Shown in pieces: positions 52,093-64,000 of a stretch of 64,000 bases of DNA. Below the pieces are notes generated by a model. The model was not told where the DNA came from. It searched no databases and worked only from the letters and a program-made list of their open reading frames with translations. The stretch is from Luidia sarsii (taxonomy: Eukaryota > Echinodermata > Asteroidea > Paxillosida > Luidiidae), in the NCBI GenBank assembly GCA_949987565.1, contig OX465109.1:19321821-19385820 (forward strand). Reading direction: 5' to 3'. A program made the translations under genes and the position numbers. The stretch's first letter is position 1, and each line of letters starts with the position of its first letter.

Positions 52093-52235
52093 TTAGTCCT
52101 TTTTGGCGGCTTCGTGAAGAAATTTCACGGGATGCATGGCCTCGACGTCCACGGGAACAACTTCTCCACACTTCCAGGGTGCTGTGAACTTGCGGAATTC
52201 GTAAAATACGGCTGCAAAAACTACGGCCTTTCTTG
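52093..52235 (-). CDS. Candidate terminal exon, unknown protein (weak)
   Basis: On the minus strand, after an acceptor-like gacgcag at 52236-52242, a frame of 46 codons ends in TAA at 52093. It has ordinary protein-like composition (VVFAAVFYEFRKFTAPWKCG, then EVVPVDVEAMHPVKFLHEAA, KKD). No start codon lies in frame before an upstream stop, so it would need an upstream exon, which I cannot place. The preceding pyrimidine tract is poor. A chance open frame is possible. No family recognised. Confidence 0.25.
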
Positions 52236-52734
52236 CTGCGTCACCAGTCGTGTTTTAGTTTGAGAATCCACGCACTCATAATAATTATTATCGTCTGCAA
52301 CGCCAGCGGTCTCGTCTCAACGACGGTCAGTACTTCGAGAACATTCTGCAAAAACTGCCAGCCGTCAACCACGAACCGGAGGACAACTTGAACTTTTTGA
52401 AGGGAATTTCTGGAGGCAGGCGACTGCAGGGAAACCCAAGAAAGACTTCCCCGCCTGCTCATAATTGTTTGCCGTGAAAAATCAATCCTTACGCCGGGCA
52501 AAATGCGGTTTTGCCCGGGCAGGTTTGGGCCCAAACGTCGGTCGGGACATTTTATACCGTGCCGGCTTCCTTCATGGATTCGCGACGGAGACCGGTAAAA
52601 TAAACGGACAAGGAACCTTCTGTGGACATTGTCCACAAACTACTTCTAAAAGGACCGCTTCAAGGCTATCTTGTTCTTCGGGAGCAACGGACATGAACTC
52701 TGAAGAACTGTAGTAATGATGTCAGTGTTCAACC

Positions 52735-52840
52735 ATGGAACTTCAGCCGAGTGTGTCGGCCAGTCTCGGACTTTTCCTTCGGAAAAGTTTGAGGCCAAGT
52801 GCTAGCGTCAGACGATCTTCCTCGAAAAGCGACGGTATTG
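52735..52840 (+). CDS. Candidate first coding exon of an unknown plus-strand gene (weak)
   Basis: ATG at 52735 in an aaccATGG Kozak context opens 35 codons plus one base, then a strong donor (attg-gtaagt at 52841). The peptide is basic and serine-rich (FLRKSLRPSASVRRSSSKSD), as in many mitochondrial presequences, but this is only suggestive. The flank is relatively GC-rich for the region. I find no continuing exon downstream; it may lie beyond the satellite or outside the window. Confidence 0.3.
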
Positions 52841-52899
52841 GTAAGTCACTAGCAAAGTGGCTAACCAAGAGGTTAGTAAATTAACACTTTTTTTGTCCC

Positions 52900-54535
52900 A
52901 AAAATATTTGTTTTGTGCGCGGAACTTTTCTTCCAAAATCGCAAGAGAACAAAATTAATTTTCGCGACTCCAAACAGCGCAGCAAAAATTAGAACACATT
53001 CCACTTTTGTCACCCCGTTTTTATTTTTTTCCGAGATGAAAAAAGGCCATAATTTTTTTAATTCTGAGAAAGAAAACCCCTACACAGTTTTCTAAAAACA
53101 AAAACCGTATAAAAATCTAAGAAAATAGTAGACTAAAGTCAAGGTTTTCATGGTCGTAATCGCCATTATTGTGCGGTAATTTGAAAATGCTTGGCGGGTT
53201 GTCAAAAATGTATCGTGTGTTGTGCATGACATTGTGACTTGCTTATGTACAGTACAATGCACATGCACATGTGTGTATGTACTGTACAGCCTGTTGTCGG
53301 CGGCCATTACAGTCTTGTGTTATTATCCTTCCATTGCATATCATTGCACTTGCTTGGTTCTTGTCGCCACAATCCTACAACTCATTTGCATAATTGTCAC
53401 GCGAGTAGGCGTGGCCTATAGGCCTGGCTCGTGTCTGTGCCCGACAAGCACGCGCCACTCGCTGTTTTGATAAGCGTGCCCATTGGCTGGGCCGCCAGAA
53501 GGGGGCGTGGCTACGCGTGTTTATCGCTTGTCAATAGGTTATGTGTATTTACGTATTATTAAAATGATTGGCTGGAGTGAAAGGCAGAAATGCGGCCAGG
53601 TGAATAGGGGTCGCTGGGCAAAAAGCAATTCGAGGTAACCATGGGAACAAGGTCAAGGGCTATTTGCATATTGGTTAGAGTCAAAGGCAAAAATGCGGCC
53701 AGGTGCATAGGGACTGCCGAGCAATGATAGACCAAGACAGGTAACCATGGGAACCACATTCAGTTTGACCCTATGAACTTATACTACAGCAGTAGTATAG
53801 AACCAGAGGGGTAATTTTTTTTAGGTTGTTATAATATAAATTATTTAAAGTGTACATGACCACAAACATAATAATCTAAAACATGACAAAAATATACAAC
53901 AGTTAGGGGTAGCTTCAGTGCCAAGGATAATGAACTGTGAACTGTTTTCGAAATCTACCACTTCAACAATAACTATCGTCAATCTATTCATCAATTTTGT
54001 ACTGGAACTCCAAGATTTATCTCCATGCTACCACTTCAAGAGGCACTTCATATTTTGTGCAACTGAGCTCAGCTTATCGTCACTGCAAAACCCAGAGAAT
54101 CAGTAGCATTTAGAGACCAGCTTGCAACAACTCAAAACAACTTCCTCCAGCACTCATGAAGCTTCAAGTGTGCTACACTTGGGGAACATCTCTCCGAGGA
54201 TTTAGTAACGCAACTAAGAAACAATTGCTTCTTGGAGGACAACATCCGCCTCCCATGGACTTTGAAATGAACTTTTAAATGACAACATTTACACAAACAT
54301 AAGACTCACACTCTCATAATACCTCTCTTACAATAAAAATTATTATAGTTTTTTTCGTTGGGGTTGGGCTTATGTTTATAATGCTAGGGACAAAATTGCC
54401 TTAAAGTAACAACGCCTGGTATGTTGTTACATTTAAAATGGCAACTTACTGAAACCTGTGTTTGGTCTTTTTGCTGATTTAAGAGCACCTGGTTTGCAAT
54501 TTTCACCTTCATTTTGTTTAATATTTCAATGAAAC
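52900..54535. other. Gene-free stretch before the satellite
   Basis: AT-rich to 53200; then unique sequence with a local duplication at 53575-53720 (aaggcagaaatgcggccagg and aaggcaaaaatgcggccagg, ggtaaccatgggaacaa and ggtaaccatgggaacca). At 54405-54435 the motif aaagtaacaacgcctggtat then gttgttac resembles aatgtaacgatgcctggtac at 61842, the first sign of a repeat unit shared with the far side of the satellite. Confidence 0.5.
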
Positions 54536-57500
54536 AGCCGAGTGCCCTCTTATGGGTGGGTTGATAAAAAACAAATATGGTAGTATGATTGGAACAACCG
54601 TGTGCCCTTGATAAAATAATCTGCTAAAATTTATGTGATTGGAACAATTACGTGTGTGCCCTCTTATGGGTGGGTTGATAAAATAATCTGCTAATCTGAT
54701 TTGAAAAACCATGTGCCCTCTTATGGGTGGGTTGATAAAATAATCTGATAATCTGATAGGAGCAACCGTGTGCCCTCTTATGGGTGGGTTGATAAAATAA
54801 TCTGCTAATCTAATTGGAACAACCATGTGCCCTCTTATGGGTGGGTTGATAAAATAATCTGCTAATGTGATTGGAACAACCTGTGGCCTCTTATGGGTGG
54901 GTTGATAAAATAATCTGCTAATGTGATAGGAACAACCGTGTGCCCTCTTATGGGTGGGTTGATAAAATAATCTGCTAATCTGATAGGAGCAACCCGTGCC
55001 CTCTTATGGGTGGGTTGATAAAATAATCTGCTAATCTGATAGGAGCAACCTGTGCCCTCTTATGGGTGGGTTGATAAAATAATCTGGTAATCTGATAGGA
55101 GCAACCTGTGCCCTCTTATGGGTGGGTTGATAAAATAATCTGGTAATCTGATAGGAGCAACCTGTGCCCTCTTATGGGTGGGTTGATAAAATAATCTGCT
55201 AATCTGATAGCAGCAACCTGTGCCCTCTTATGGGTGGGTTGATAAAATAATCTGGTAATCTGATAGGAGCAACCATGTGCCCTCTTATGGGTGGGTTGAT
55301 AAAATAATCTGCTAATCTGATAGGAGCAACCATGTGCCCTCTTATGGGTGGGTTGATAAAATAATCTGGTAATCTGATAGGAGCAACCATGTGCCCTCTT
55401 ATGGGTGGGTTGATAAAATAATCTGCTAATCTGATTGAAACAACCTGTGGCCTCTTATGGGTGGGTTGATAAAATAATCTGCTAATGTGATAGGAACAAC
55501 CGTGTGCCCTCTTATGGGTGGGTTGATAAAATAATCTGCTAATCTGATAGGAGCAACCGTGTGCCCTCTTATGGGTGGGTTGATAAAATAATCTGCTAAT
55601 CTGATTGAAACAACCTGTGGCCTCTTATGGGTGGGTTGATAAAATAATCTGCTAATCTGATAGGAGCAACCGTGTGCCCTCTTATGGGTGGGTTGATAAA
55701 ATAATCTGCTAATCTGATAGGAGCAACCTGTGCCCTCTTATGGGTGGGTTGATAAAATAATCTGCTAATGTGATTGGAACAACCATGTGCCCTCTTATGG
55801 GTGGGTTGATAAAATAATCTGCTAATCTGATAAGAGCAACCATGTGCCCTCTTATGGGTGGGTTGATAAAATAATCTGCTAATCTGATAGGAGCAACCTG
55901 TGCCCTCTTACGGGTGGGTTGATAAAATAATCTGCTAATCTGATAAGAGCAACCATGAATCCTCTTATGGGTGGGTTGATAAAATAATCTGCTAATCTGA
56001 TAGGAGCAACCTGTGCCCTCTTATGGGTGGGTTGATAAAATAATCTGCTAATCTGATAGCAGCAACCGTGTGCCCTCTTATGGGTGGGTTGATAAAATAA
56101 TCTGCTAATCTGATAGGAGCAACCGTGTGCCCTCTTATGGGTGGGTTGATAAAATAATCTGCTAATCTGATAGGAGCAACCGTGTGCCCTCTTATGGGTG
56201 GGTTGATAAAATAATCTGCTAATCTGATTGAAACAACCTGTGGCCTCTTATGGGTGGGTTGATAAAATAATCTGCTAATCTGATAGGAGCAACCTGTGCC
56301 CTCTTATGGGTGGGTTGATAAAATAATCTGCTAATGTGATTGGAACAACCTGTGCCCTCTTATGGGTGGGTTGATAAAATAATCTGCTAATCTGATAGGA
56401 GCAACCTGTGCCCTCTTATGGGTGGGTTGATAAAATAATCTGCTAATGTGATTGGAACAACCATGTGCCCTCTTATGGGTGGGTTGATAAAATAATCTGC
56501 TAATCTGATAAGAGCAACCATGTGCCCTCTTATGGGTGGGTTGATAAAATAATCTGCTAATCTGATAGGAGCAACCGTGTGCCCTCTTATGGGTGGGTTG
56601 ATAAAATAATCTGCTAATCTGATTGAAACAACCTGTGGCCTCTTATGGGTGGGTTGATAAAATAATCTGCTAATCTGATAGGAGCAACCGTGTGCCCTCT
56701 TATGGGTGGGTTGATAAAATAATCTGCTAATGTGATTGGAACAACCTGTGACCTCTTATGGGTGGGTTGATAAAATAATCTGCTAATGTGATAGGAGCAA
56801 CCTGTGCCCTCTTATGGGTGGGTTGATAAAATAATCTGCTAATGTGATAGGAGCAACCTGTGCCCTCTTATGGGTGGGTTGATAAAATAATCTGCTAATC
56901 TGATAGGAGCAACCTGTGCCCTCTTATGGGTGGGTTGATAAAATAATCTGCTAATGTGATTGGAACAACCATGTGCCCTCTTATGGGTGGGTTGATAAAA
57001 TAATCTGCTAATCTGATAAGAGCAACCATGTGCCCTCTTATGGGTGGGTTGATAAAATAATCTGCTAATCTGATAGGAGCAACCTGTGCCCTCTTACGGG
57101 TGGGTTGATAAAATAATCTGCTAATCTGATAAGAGCAACCGTGTGCCCTCTTATGGGTGGGTTGATAAAATAATCTGCTAATCTGATAGGAGCAACCTGT
57201 GCCCTCTTATGGGTGGGTTGATAAAATAATCTGCTAATCTGATAGGAGCAACCTGTGCCCTCTTATGGGTGGGTTGATAAAATAATCTGCTAATCTGATA
57301 GCAGCAACCGTGTGCCCTCTTATGGGTGGGTTGATAAAATAATCTGCTAATCTGATAGGAGCAACCGTGTGCCCTCTTATGGGTGGGTTGATAAAATAAT
57401 CTGCTAATCTGATAGGAGCAACCTGTGCCCTCTTATGGGTGGGTTGATAAAATAATCTGGTAATCTGATAGGAGCAACCTGTGCCCTCTTATGGGTGGGT

Positions 57501-58230
57501 TGATAAAATAATCTGGTAATCTGATTGGAACAACTGTGTGCCCTCTTATGGGTGGGTTGATAAAATAATCTGGTAATCTGATAGGAGCAACCTGTGCCCT
57601 CTTATGGGTGGGTTGATAAAATAATCTGCTAATGTGATTGGAACAACCATGTGCCCTCTTATGGGTGGGTTGATAAAATAATCTGCTAATCTGATTTGAA
57701 CAACCTGTGCCCTCTTATGGGTGGGTTGATAAAATAATCTGGTAATCTGATTGGAACAACCGTGTGCCCTCTTATGGGTGGGTTGATAAAATAATCTGCT
57801 AATCTGATTTGAACAACCGTGTGCCCTCTTATGGGTGGGTTGATAAAATAATCTGCTAATCTGATTGGAACAACCATGTGCCCTCTTATGGGTGGGTTGA
57901 TAAAATAATCTGCTAATCTGATAGGAGCAGCAGTGTGCCCTCTTATTATGGGTGGGTTGATAAAATAATCTGCTAATCTGATAGGAGCAGCCGTGTGCCC
58001 TCTTATGGGTGGGTTGATAAAATAATCTGCTAATCTGATTTGAACAACCTGTGCCCTCTTATGGGTGGGTTGATAAAATAATCTGCTAATGTGATTGGAA
58101 CAACCATGTGCCCTCTTATGGGTGGGTTGATAAAATAATCTGCTAATGTGATTGGAACAACCATGTGCCCTCTTATGGGTGGGTTGATAAAATAATCTGG
58201 TAATCTGATTGGAACAACCATATGCCCTCT
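54536..58230 (+). repeat. 3.7-kb satellite, 56-57-bp monomer, about 65 copies
   Basis: Monomer: ccctcttatgggtgggttga, taaaataatctgctaatctg, ataggagcaacctgtg. Variation is concentrated in two spots: ctgctaat versus ctggtaat, and the 3' linker (cctgtg, ccgtgtg, ccatgtg, cctgtggcc; ataggagc, attggaac, attgaaac). Runs of the same variant order recur near 55780-56020 and 56990-57250, so higher-order duplication has occurred. Minus-strand frames of 60-200 residues here are artefacts. Confidence 0.97.
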
Positions 58231-59547
58231 TAATTATTATGGGTTGACAAAAATATAATCTTGTAATCTCCATGAAACCACTTGCCCTCTTATGGGAGGT
58301 AACAAGAAAAAACAAAAAAAATAATCTGATTGAAGATAATGATAATTATAGGAGCCCTCTTAATTATTGGTTGTTTCAAAACAAAATTATAATCTTGATG
58401 GAATTATACGCCCTTCTATGGGCCGGTTGGTGAAATCATAATTATTATGTTGGTGTGTGTAATATTTTTTTTTAGAGTGATCAACACAGCGCCCTCTAGG
58501 GGTGGATTGATCACTGTTTACAACGTTTGTGCTGGTTAGAGACCAATACAAACGAAGTCTTGCAAGAGAAGCTGAAGCCACTATCTATTTGAGATTTAGA
58601 GGGTGGGTTTTTCAAAATAATACATAAACCACACAACATTTTAGCAAATCAAAGAGCCTCACAATGGTCCTTAGATGCGGGCATGAACTGTAATAGACTT
58701 AATGAACTGAACAATTCTACTGTTGACCCATCATGTAATGATGTATACTGCAGCTCTTCAACTTCTCTTCACTTCGCCATCTATGGAAAACATCTTCTCT
58801 TGTCAAAACCTGGCCGACCCCTTCAAAGACTGCTGAGCCTTCAAGAAACAGCCTACCTGGCTTCTCTTACCATTGTCTCCTTCAATTAAGCCCTGCTCTC
58901 TATCTTCCAGACCCGCCAGCGATCATGCACTTGCTGCATTCTTGTCGTTTAAGAGAGCTTTTTATTTAATCATAACTATTTTACATTATTTTTTCAATGA
59001 TGTGACTATAGAGGGCGGTATATCAATTTAATGGTTGACCTAGTGAAGTTAATTTCCACGAAAAAAAGAAAAGAAAAATAAAGTAATGATTAAGGCCCCC
59101 CCCCCCTATGGGGAACTAAAAAGGTCCTGCTAGAATTGAAATGGAAGGACCTATACAATTTTGGACAATACCTCTTTATAAGAATATGCTAAAAAACAAA
59201 ACAGAATTTATTATAGACCTTGGAAACGTCCGGTAGGAACGAATTGTGCGGCCATCTAATTTTTTTAATTTTTTTTAATTTTTTTTGTAGATTTGCACAT
59301 TTGCACTAGTATTCCATTATTCTTCACATACCATGAAACAAAAGTGAAGTTTGGCTTGGCAAAGTGATCTTATGAATCCTGATATTTTGTGCTTTAGCAA
59401 ATTTTGGTGCTTCATGGCCTCTGAAATTGACACCCGGCCGTACACACACTCTCCAACATGTTTGTATCTTGGCACTCAATCATTGTAAACAAGACATAGC
59501 GCCCTCTATGGTACATATGTAGATAGTGTTTAATAATGTTTATTATG
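58231..59547. other. Degenerate satellite border and AT-rich DNA
   Basis: Decayed monomers: ccctcttatgggaggtaac (58279), cccttctatgggccggttgg (58410), gcgccctctaggggtggatt (58490). Beyond 58640, unique-looking text with no gene. At 59340-59420 a block (aagtgaagtttggcttggca, then aaagtgatcttatgaatcc) is shared with 31275-31345, just outside the MITE there. Confidence 0.6.
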
Positions 59548-59790
59548 GCCCTTTTCAAAAACCAGGTTTAGGCTCAAGCTCTGGCTTTGTCTCCATTTCT
59601 TTCATCGTTTTTGAAGTACAAGTCATGAAAACGGTATACCTTTGGCTTCGTTCTTGATAGTTACACTTTGTTTTGAATTTTTTTTCCAAAGGTTTAACTT
59701 CTACAGAGAACTCCAATCTGTGTTTTCAGCGTTGTGTTAACAGAGACGAAGCCGGAGCCGAAGCCTAAGCCGGGTTTTATATGAGGGCCT
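59548..59790. mobile_element. Third copy of the cggcttaggcttcggctcc MITE
   Basis: Left ggcccttttcaaaaaccagg then tttaggctcaagctctggct; right agacgaagccggagccgaag then cctaagccgggttttatatg and agggcc. Same size and ends as 8842-9093, with a diverged interior. Confidence 0.8.
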
Positions 59791-59829
59791 ATGCCATGCG
59801 TCCACTGCGGCAAAGCTTCGCGCGTCCGC

Positions 59830-60000
59830 ATACGAGTGATAAGATGAAATGGATGGATTGAATGGTTGTGTGAACTTAACTAGAGATGCACCAACTCACC
59901 TTTTTGTATCCAAATAATGATTTAATGAAGCAGTGCAGTGAGGACATCGAGAAACAGTTCACTTCTCACTTCTGCTCGACCCTTGATGCGGATTATTAGC
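59830..60000 (+). repeat. Diverged repeat shared with 63185-63370
   Basis: ggatggattgaatggttgtg then tgaacttaactagagatgca ccaa here matches ggatggatgtgagtggtttg then tgaacttaactaaggatgca ccaa at 63203. Both continue about 150 bases to tgcggattattag or tacggattataag. Just after, 60010-60060 holds a hairpin (cattctacatacgaattcac and gtatgtagaatgatacg). Confidence 0.75.
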
Positions 60001-60594
60001 CATCCATCAGTATCATTCTACATACGAATTCACGTATGTAGAATGATACGTGGTATGACATAATCCGTGTACCGGTAACTTCTATCCGACTCGACACGTA
60101 CGTACGGATTGACGCATGAGACAATACGACCGACCTTGACTGACGTACGTACGTACGTACGCTTGCGAGTAGCATACCTGGTATTAAGGAGTGTGTTTAA
60201 ACCTTTGACTAAAGCATAGGTTAAAACAGAAACATATAACATTAGCCGAAGTGAGAGGAGATTTTGTTCGTTATGTCTGTAGCACAGCTTTGTAAACACT
60301 AATACCTCCCAACGAATGAACCCAATTCAAATTTTACTCAAAATTGTCTTGCCTGAAGAAATCTCAAACAGAATGACATTTTGTCTGTGACGTTTCAATT
60401 TTGAAATTGTATGGAGAATTATTCCATTACTTTTTGCTTTTTCAAAAAAAAATCCAAAATCCAAAAAGGATATTGAAAAAACATCGTTCAGCGGGTGCTT
60501 CTCCAAGTTGAGTTGATAAATTATTATGCCAATTATGTAAGTTTAGGAAGTTAGGCTTACATGTAGATAGGCTTGTAGACAAACTCCCCTAAAC

Positions 60595-60880
60595 ATGAGG
60601 TATGCTAGGGTAGTTAACCTAGAGTATTATGTTAATTAGATCAGGGTAGGTTAGCTTTGTTTAGCTTAGGTTAGCATAAGTTAGGTTAGGTTAGGTTAGG
60701 TAATTAGTTTAGATTAGCTTAAGTTAGGTTATGTTAAGTTAGGTTAGGTTAAGTAATTAGTTTAGATTAGCTTAAGTTAGGTTACGTCAAGTTAGGTTAC
60801 TTAAGTTTAACTTAGGTCAGCTTAGGTTAGGTCAACCTAGGCTAGTTTCTGTTAGGTCAGTTCAGGTTAGGCTAGGCACG
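60595..60880 (+). repeat. Degenerate (ttaggt)n array
   Basis: About 280 bases of gttaggttaggttaggt, aagttaggttatgtt and gtttagattagctt words, including a tandem duplication of about 65 bp (taattagtttagattagctt at 60700 and 60752). A drifted simple repeat. No telomere function is implied. Confidence 0.85.
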
Positions 60881-63185
60881 GTGAACTTCATACTGGTTGA
60901 TGTTGGGCAGAAGATTGCTTTGAAATGTCTAAATGTTTATTCTCTTTCTAGCATTGTTGTTGAAACAAAATTAATGTTCGAATCGCAAAAAAACAGCTAA
61001 TTTAATTTGAAGACACCCCCCACTAATTGATTTCTTGATTGCAATGCTTCTGCCTGGCACTCAACAATGTGTGTTATGTGTAAGAAATGTGTGTGCTGAG
61101 TTGATGGCAGGCTAAGCGTGCGAGCAGCAAGCATAAGGTCACTCAGGATGGGCGGGTTGTTAATTACCAAAAGTTTTGTGGTGTATCTAATGAAAATGGC
61201 TCCCATGACAACCGATGAAATTGTTATTCTTTGCAAAAAGCTGAAACCTCTGAGAAAAATCTGAATAATTATTGTTGATAACTTACTAGTCAAATTAATT
61301 AATATTGTGATACACACTTATGCATGTCAATAATAAGAAGAATTAGCTTCAAAACCGAAACAAAACAAAAACACTCGTCATTGATTTTGAGAAATTGTGG
61401 ATTGGAAACTGTTTAGTTTCCCCACCCATTTCAAGACGGCTGTCACAACGGCCATGCCTTAGATACGCCCATACAAACTCTTAATATTCTCCTAATATTC
61501 TTCTTAATTATCGTACTGCACCTGTTTCTACAATGGTCATCGGAGTATGCATCCGACACAGCACGGAGAAGACCAACGGAGCGTCACTATGATCCACAAT
61601 CGATCCATCTGCGTTTGGATACCAAAGCAACTAGTGCTTCAATGCCATTCTGTGGACGTGGAGCTCGGAGAAAACATTATTTTGTTTTGATTGAGAACAA
61701 TGGACGTTTTGCCGAACTATTTTGAACGGTTATATACCGTTAGTTTTTCAACAAACATAATATGCTTTGACATTCAATTTCACAATATGTTTGCAATGAT
61801 TATTATATATTTTTTTCTCCACGGGTATAACCTATAATCAAAATGTAACGATGCCTGGTACATTGTTACACCCCTTGGGTTGACAGTTCACTTGTTACAC
61901 CTTGCCTGGCCATTTTTATTTCAATCTTTATTCACTTGGTTTTTACAGCCATGTGAGTGGTCAATTATTTTAAGATTTATATTTGGATTCGGGATGCAGA
62001 ATTTGTCATGGTTTATATGAATAAAGTTGTTGTATGGTGTGTTGAATCTTTCATAATGTGAATTAGATTATATTAAACAGAATCTTAAGTATACTTTGTG
62101 GATAAGATTTCATTTATAGTGTATAAATTCTTCTGACAACTTTTCAATCATAACAGGTCAATCACGTTCCCGAACGGTTTGGTTGACTTTTATCTGATTT
62201 TTTTTTGTAAACTCAACCAATCAACTACTCGCCATCTATATAGGTGGGTTGATTGTTTTAGCTAATACTAAATCAGTTACACTCCCTCTATATGGGTGGG
62301 TTGATGTCTCATTTTAATCAACAACGCGCCCGTTTGTGTAGGTTGGTACCCATGGCCAGGTACAAAGGTGCTAATGAGCTGAATTTGTCGTTTTTGGTGG
62401 GGGGGGGGGAGGGGGGCCCTTTTTTCCAAAGAAACACTGAACCCATAAATACACAACATTGATGAACAGACATAAAGTTACATCATGGGGCATGTGTTCG
62501 GAGATGAACATTGAATGGACTTGATTGAGAACTGGACATTCCTACTTCGGCAGGTGATTCTGTAAATCGCCACACCATCCAACTTGTCTTCATTCACGCG
62601 AGCATGATATCAGCGACAAGGACACGGTTCGCCCAAGGATATACCCCACACCAGAGTGCGCCATGGGATCCACGCAATCAGGATTCTGCTAATGCTTCAA
62701 GATCAACACCTTGCTCCTCAATGATCTGCTTCGAAATAGAAGACTATAATCATTGACCCAAAAACCGATGAAATCTACCACTGTAATTATTGACATTATG
62801 CAACTGCATAATTGTTGGCAAGATAATTATGTTAGGTTCGAGAGGTTGTAAAAAATGTCATATTAAGAATTCAAATTAACTAAAAACATTGGACATCGTA
62901 CCAGAGATCTCGGGTTTATTTTCCTAACCTATTAGTATTAATCCTTCGAACGTGCATTTTAGCATTATTAGTTGCCAAAATCAGGGACCCCCCCAAAAAA
63001 TAAAACACCCCGAAGACAAAACCAAAAACAAATTCAACTGACTGCCGAGGCTCAGACATTATTTGGGACTAATCGTGTACCATCCTCAAAGATGTGGCAT
63101 TGATACAACCTCACTAGCCTATCAACATTAATGTCGTAATAATTGCCAGGCGTTTAATGCTACAAAATGTGCAAAGCGACGCGCT
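60881..63185. other. AT-rich stretch with isolated satellite-like words
   Basis: Words ctatataggtgggttgattg (62236) and ctatatgggtgggttgatgt (62286) are two decayed copies of the 54.5-kb satellite core at a spacing of about 50 bp. Block 61842-61870 matches the motif at 54405. No gene seen on either strand. Confidence 0.55.
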
Positions 63186-63370
63186 TGCGGAGTGAATATA
63201 ACGGATGGATGTGAGTGGTTTGTGAACTTAACTAAGGATGCACCAAGTATTTCATTTTGTTAGAGGAAGTAATGATAAGCTTCTGTGTTGAATATGGAAC
63301 TGTATTATCTGGACATGGTGGAAGATTCTCATCTCATTCCTGCTAAGCCCTCAGTACGGATTATAAGACT

Positions 63371-64000
63371 CCCACACTGATGAACTTTGCGTACGCTGTA
63401 CGCGTTAAGTCTTAACTCGTGTAAGGTGCGTGCGTACGCCCCCTTACCCCAAGTCTTTCAGTCCCTTAGGCTAAGACATGATATACACAACACTAAAAAC
63501 CAATATGATTACAGATTTCATTATAACCCGTACGTTGCTGTCAAAAGGAATGGGAGCGAGTTTTTAAACATGTCTCAAATTAATGCAATCTCCATTTTAA
63601 AGAAAAGAAAGACCCAAAACAAAAACATATTGACTCAAATTTCGGTGCATCCGCGGTCAAGTTGTTAAGATAATAGGATAGTCAGGTTAATAGGATAATA
63701 GGCTGAGTAGGGGGAGTAGCTAGGTACGTTAGATTCAGAGGAAGTGGCGAATGTGTGAATGTGATGAAGCCTTTGGCAATTAGAGCGAAATCATGCGACT
63801 GCAAGCACACTAAATTCCAGCAGGCAGCGAGCTATAACATGCCGTTCGAACACTGGCATGCATGCAGTTAATGTTTACCATTTTCAAACCTATATTGTAT
63901 TAAAGTTACATGTGTATCTCAGAGTCCATGCCACATGATGCAGTTTTCGGCAGGTACCGTGGAGGTAATCAATTACACTGCCTGCATATCAAAGAAGAAC
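63371..64000. other. Window end, no gene recognised
   Basis: A 93-codon plus frame (63387-63668) has no recognisable domain, no signal sequence and ordinary AT-rich composition; I treat it as chance. Short taataggatagtcaggttaa repeats lie near 63670-63705. Confidence 0.45.

Noticed and set aside
52241..52694. Minus-strand frames starting at 52636 and 52694
   Set aside because: No donor at a useful place, weak start context and no domain; only the 52093-52235 piece is kept, as a weak candidate.
54536..58230. CRISPR-like regular spacing
   Set aside because: The 'spacers' are themselves part of the monomer and nearly identical between copies; this is eukaryotic satellite DNA.
60595..60880. Telomeric (TTAGG)n sequence
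   Set aside because: Drifted words, mixed with gattagctt and gtaatt, and internal to the sequence; no sign of a chromosome end.
63387..63668. 93-codon plus-strand frame near the window end
   Set aside because: AT-rich, no domain, no promoter or splice signals; length is within chance expectation.

Overview
This is animal nuclear DNA: spliced genes with GT-AG introns, TATA promoters, tRNA-derived SINEs, MITE-like inverted repeats and very long tandem arrays. The domain mix (a secreted HYR plus F5/8C protein, a metazoan-type DUS3L) and the dispersed repeats suggest a marine invertebrate deuterostome, perhaps an echinoderm. That is an inference, not a proof. Most long open frames in the window are shadows of tandem repeats; the real genes are in short exons.

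Layout. (1) 1-2.9 kb: foldback repeats, no gene. (2) 2.9-13.2 kb, plus strand: an 11-exon gene for a 612-residue secreted protein made of two HYR-F5/8C modules; exons 2-6 and 7-11 are a phase-matched duplication. Its introns hold separate simple-repeat arrays, MITEs and decayed copies of its own exon 6 acceptor. (3) 13.2-17.0 kb: repeats only. (4) 17.1-18.7 kb, plus strand: a two-exon gene for a small secreted, KR-cleaved, cysteine-containing cytokine-like protein. Its promoter carries AP-1, NF-kB, STAT and TATA matches. Its last codons run straight into about 19 copies of a 57-bp repeat built from the same codons. (5) 19.7-23 kb: foldbacks and a MITE. (6) 23.1-33.8 kb, minus strand: a seven-exon gene for a 232-residue ankyrin-repeat protein; its last intron is a 4.1-kb purine-rich satellite. 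(7) 35.5-49.7 kb, minus strand: a complete 11-exon DUS3L (tRNA dihydrouridine-47 synthase), 712 residues, with introns full of foldbacks, MITEs, SINEs and one reverse-transcriptase remnant. (8) 49.7-53 kb: a nested foldback and two weak candidate exons. (9) 54.5-58.2 kb: a satellite of roughly 65 copies of a 56-57-bp monomer. (10) 58.2-64 kb: degenerate relatives of that satellite and AT-rich repeats, no convincing gene.

The four gene models were assembled by hand. In each, every junction has GT-AG, phases match at every intron, and the summed coding length is a multiple of three (1839, 609, 699 and 2139 nt including stop). The genes share no obvious pathway. The candidates for something undescribed are the cytokine-like gene and its terminal-exon satellite, and the foldback families that have amplified and nested.
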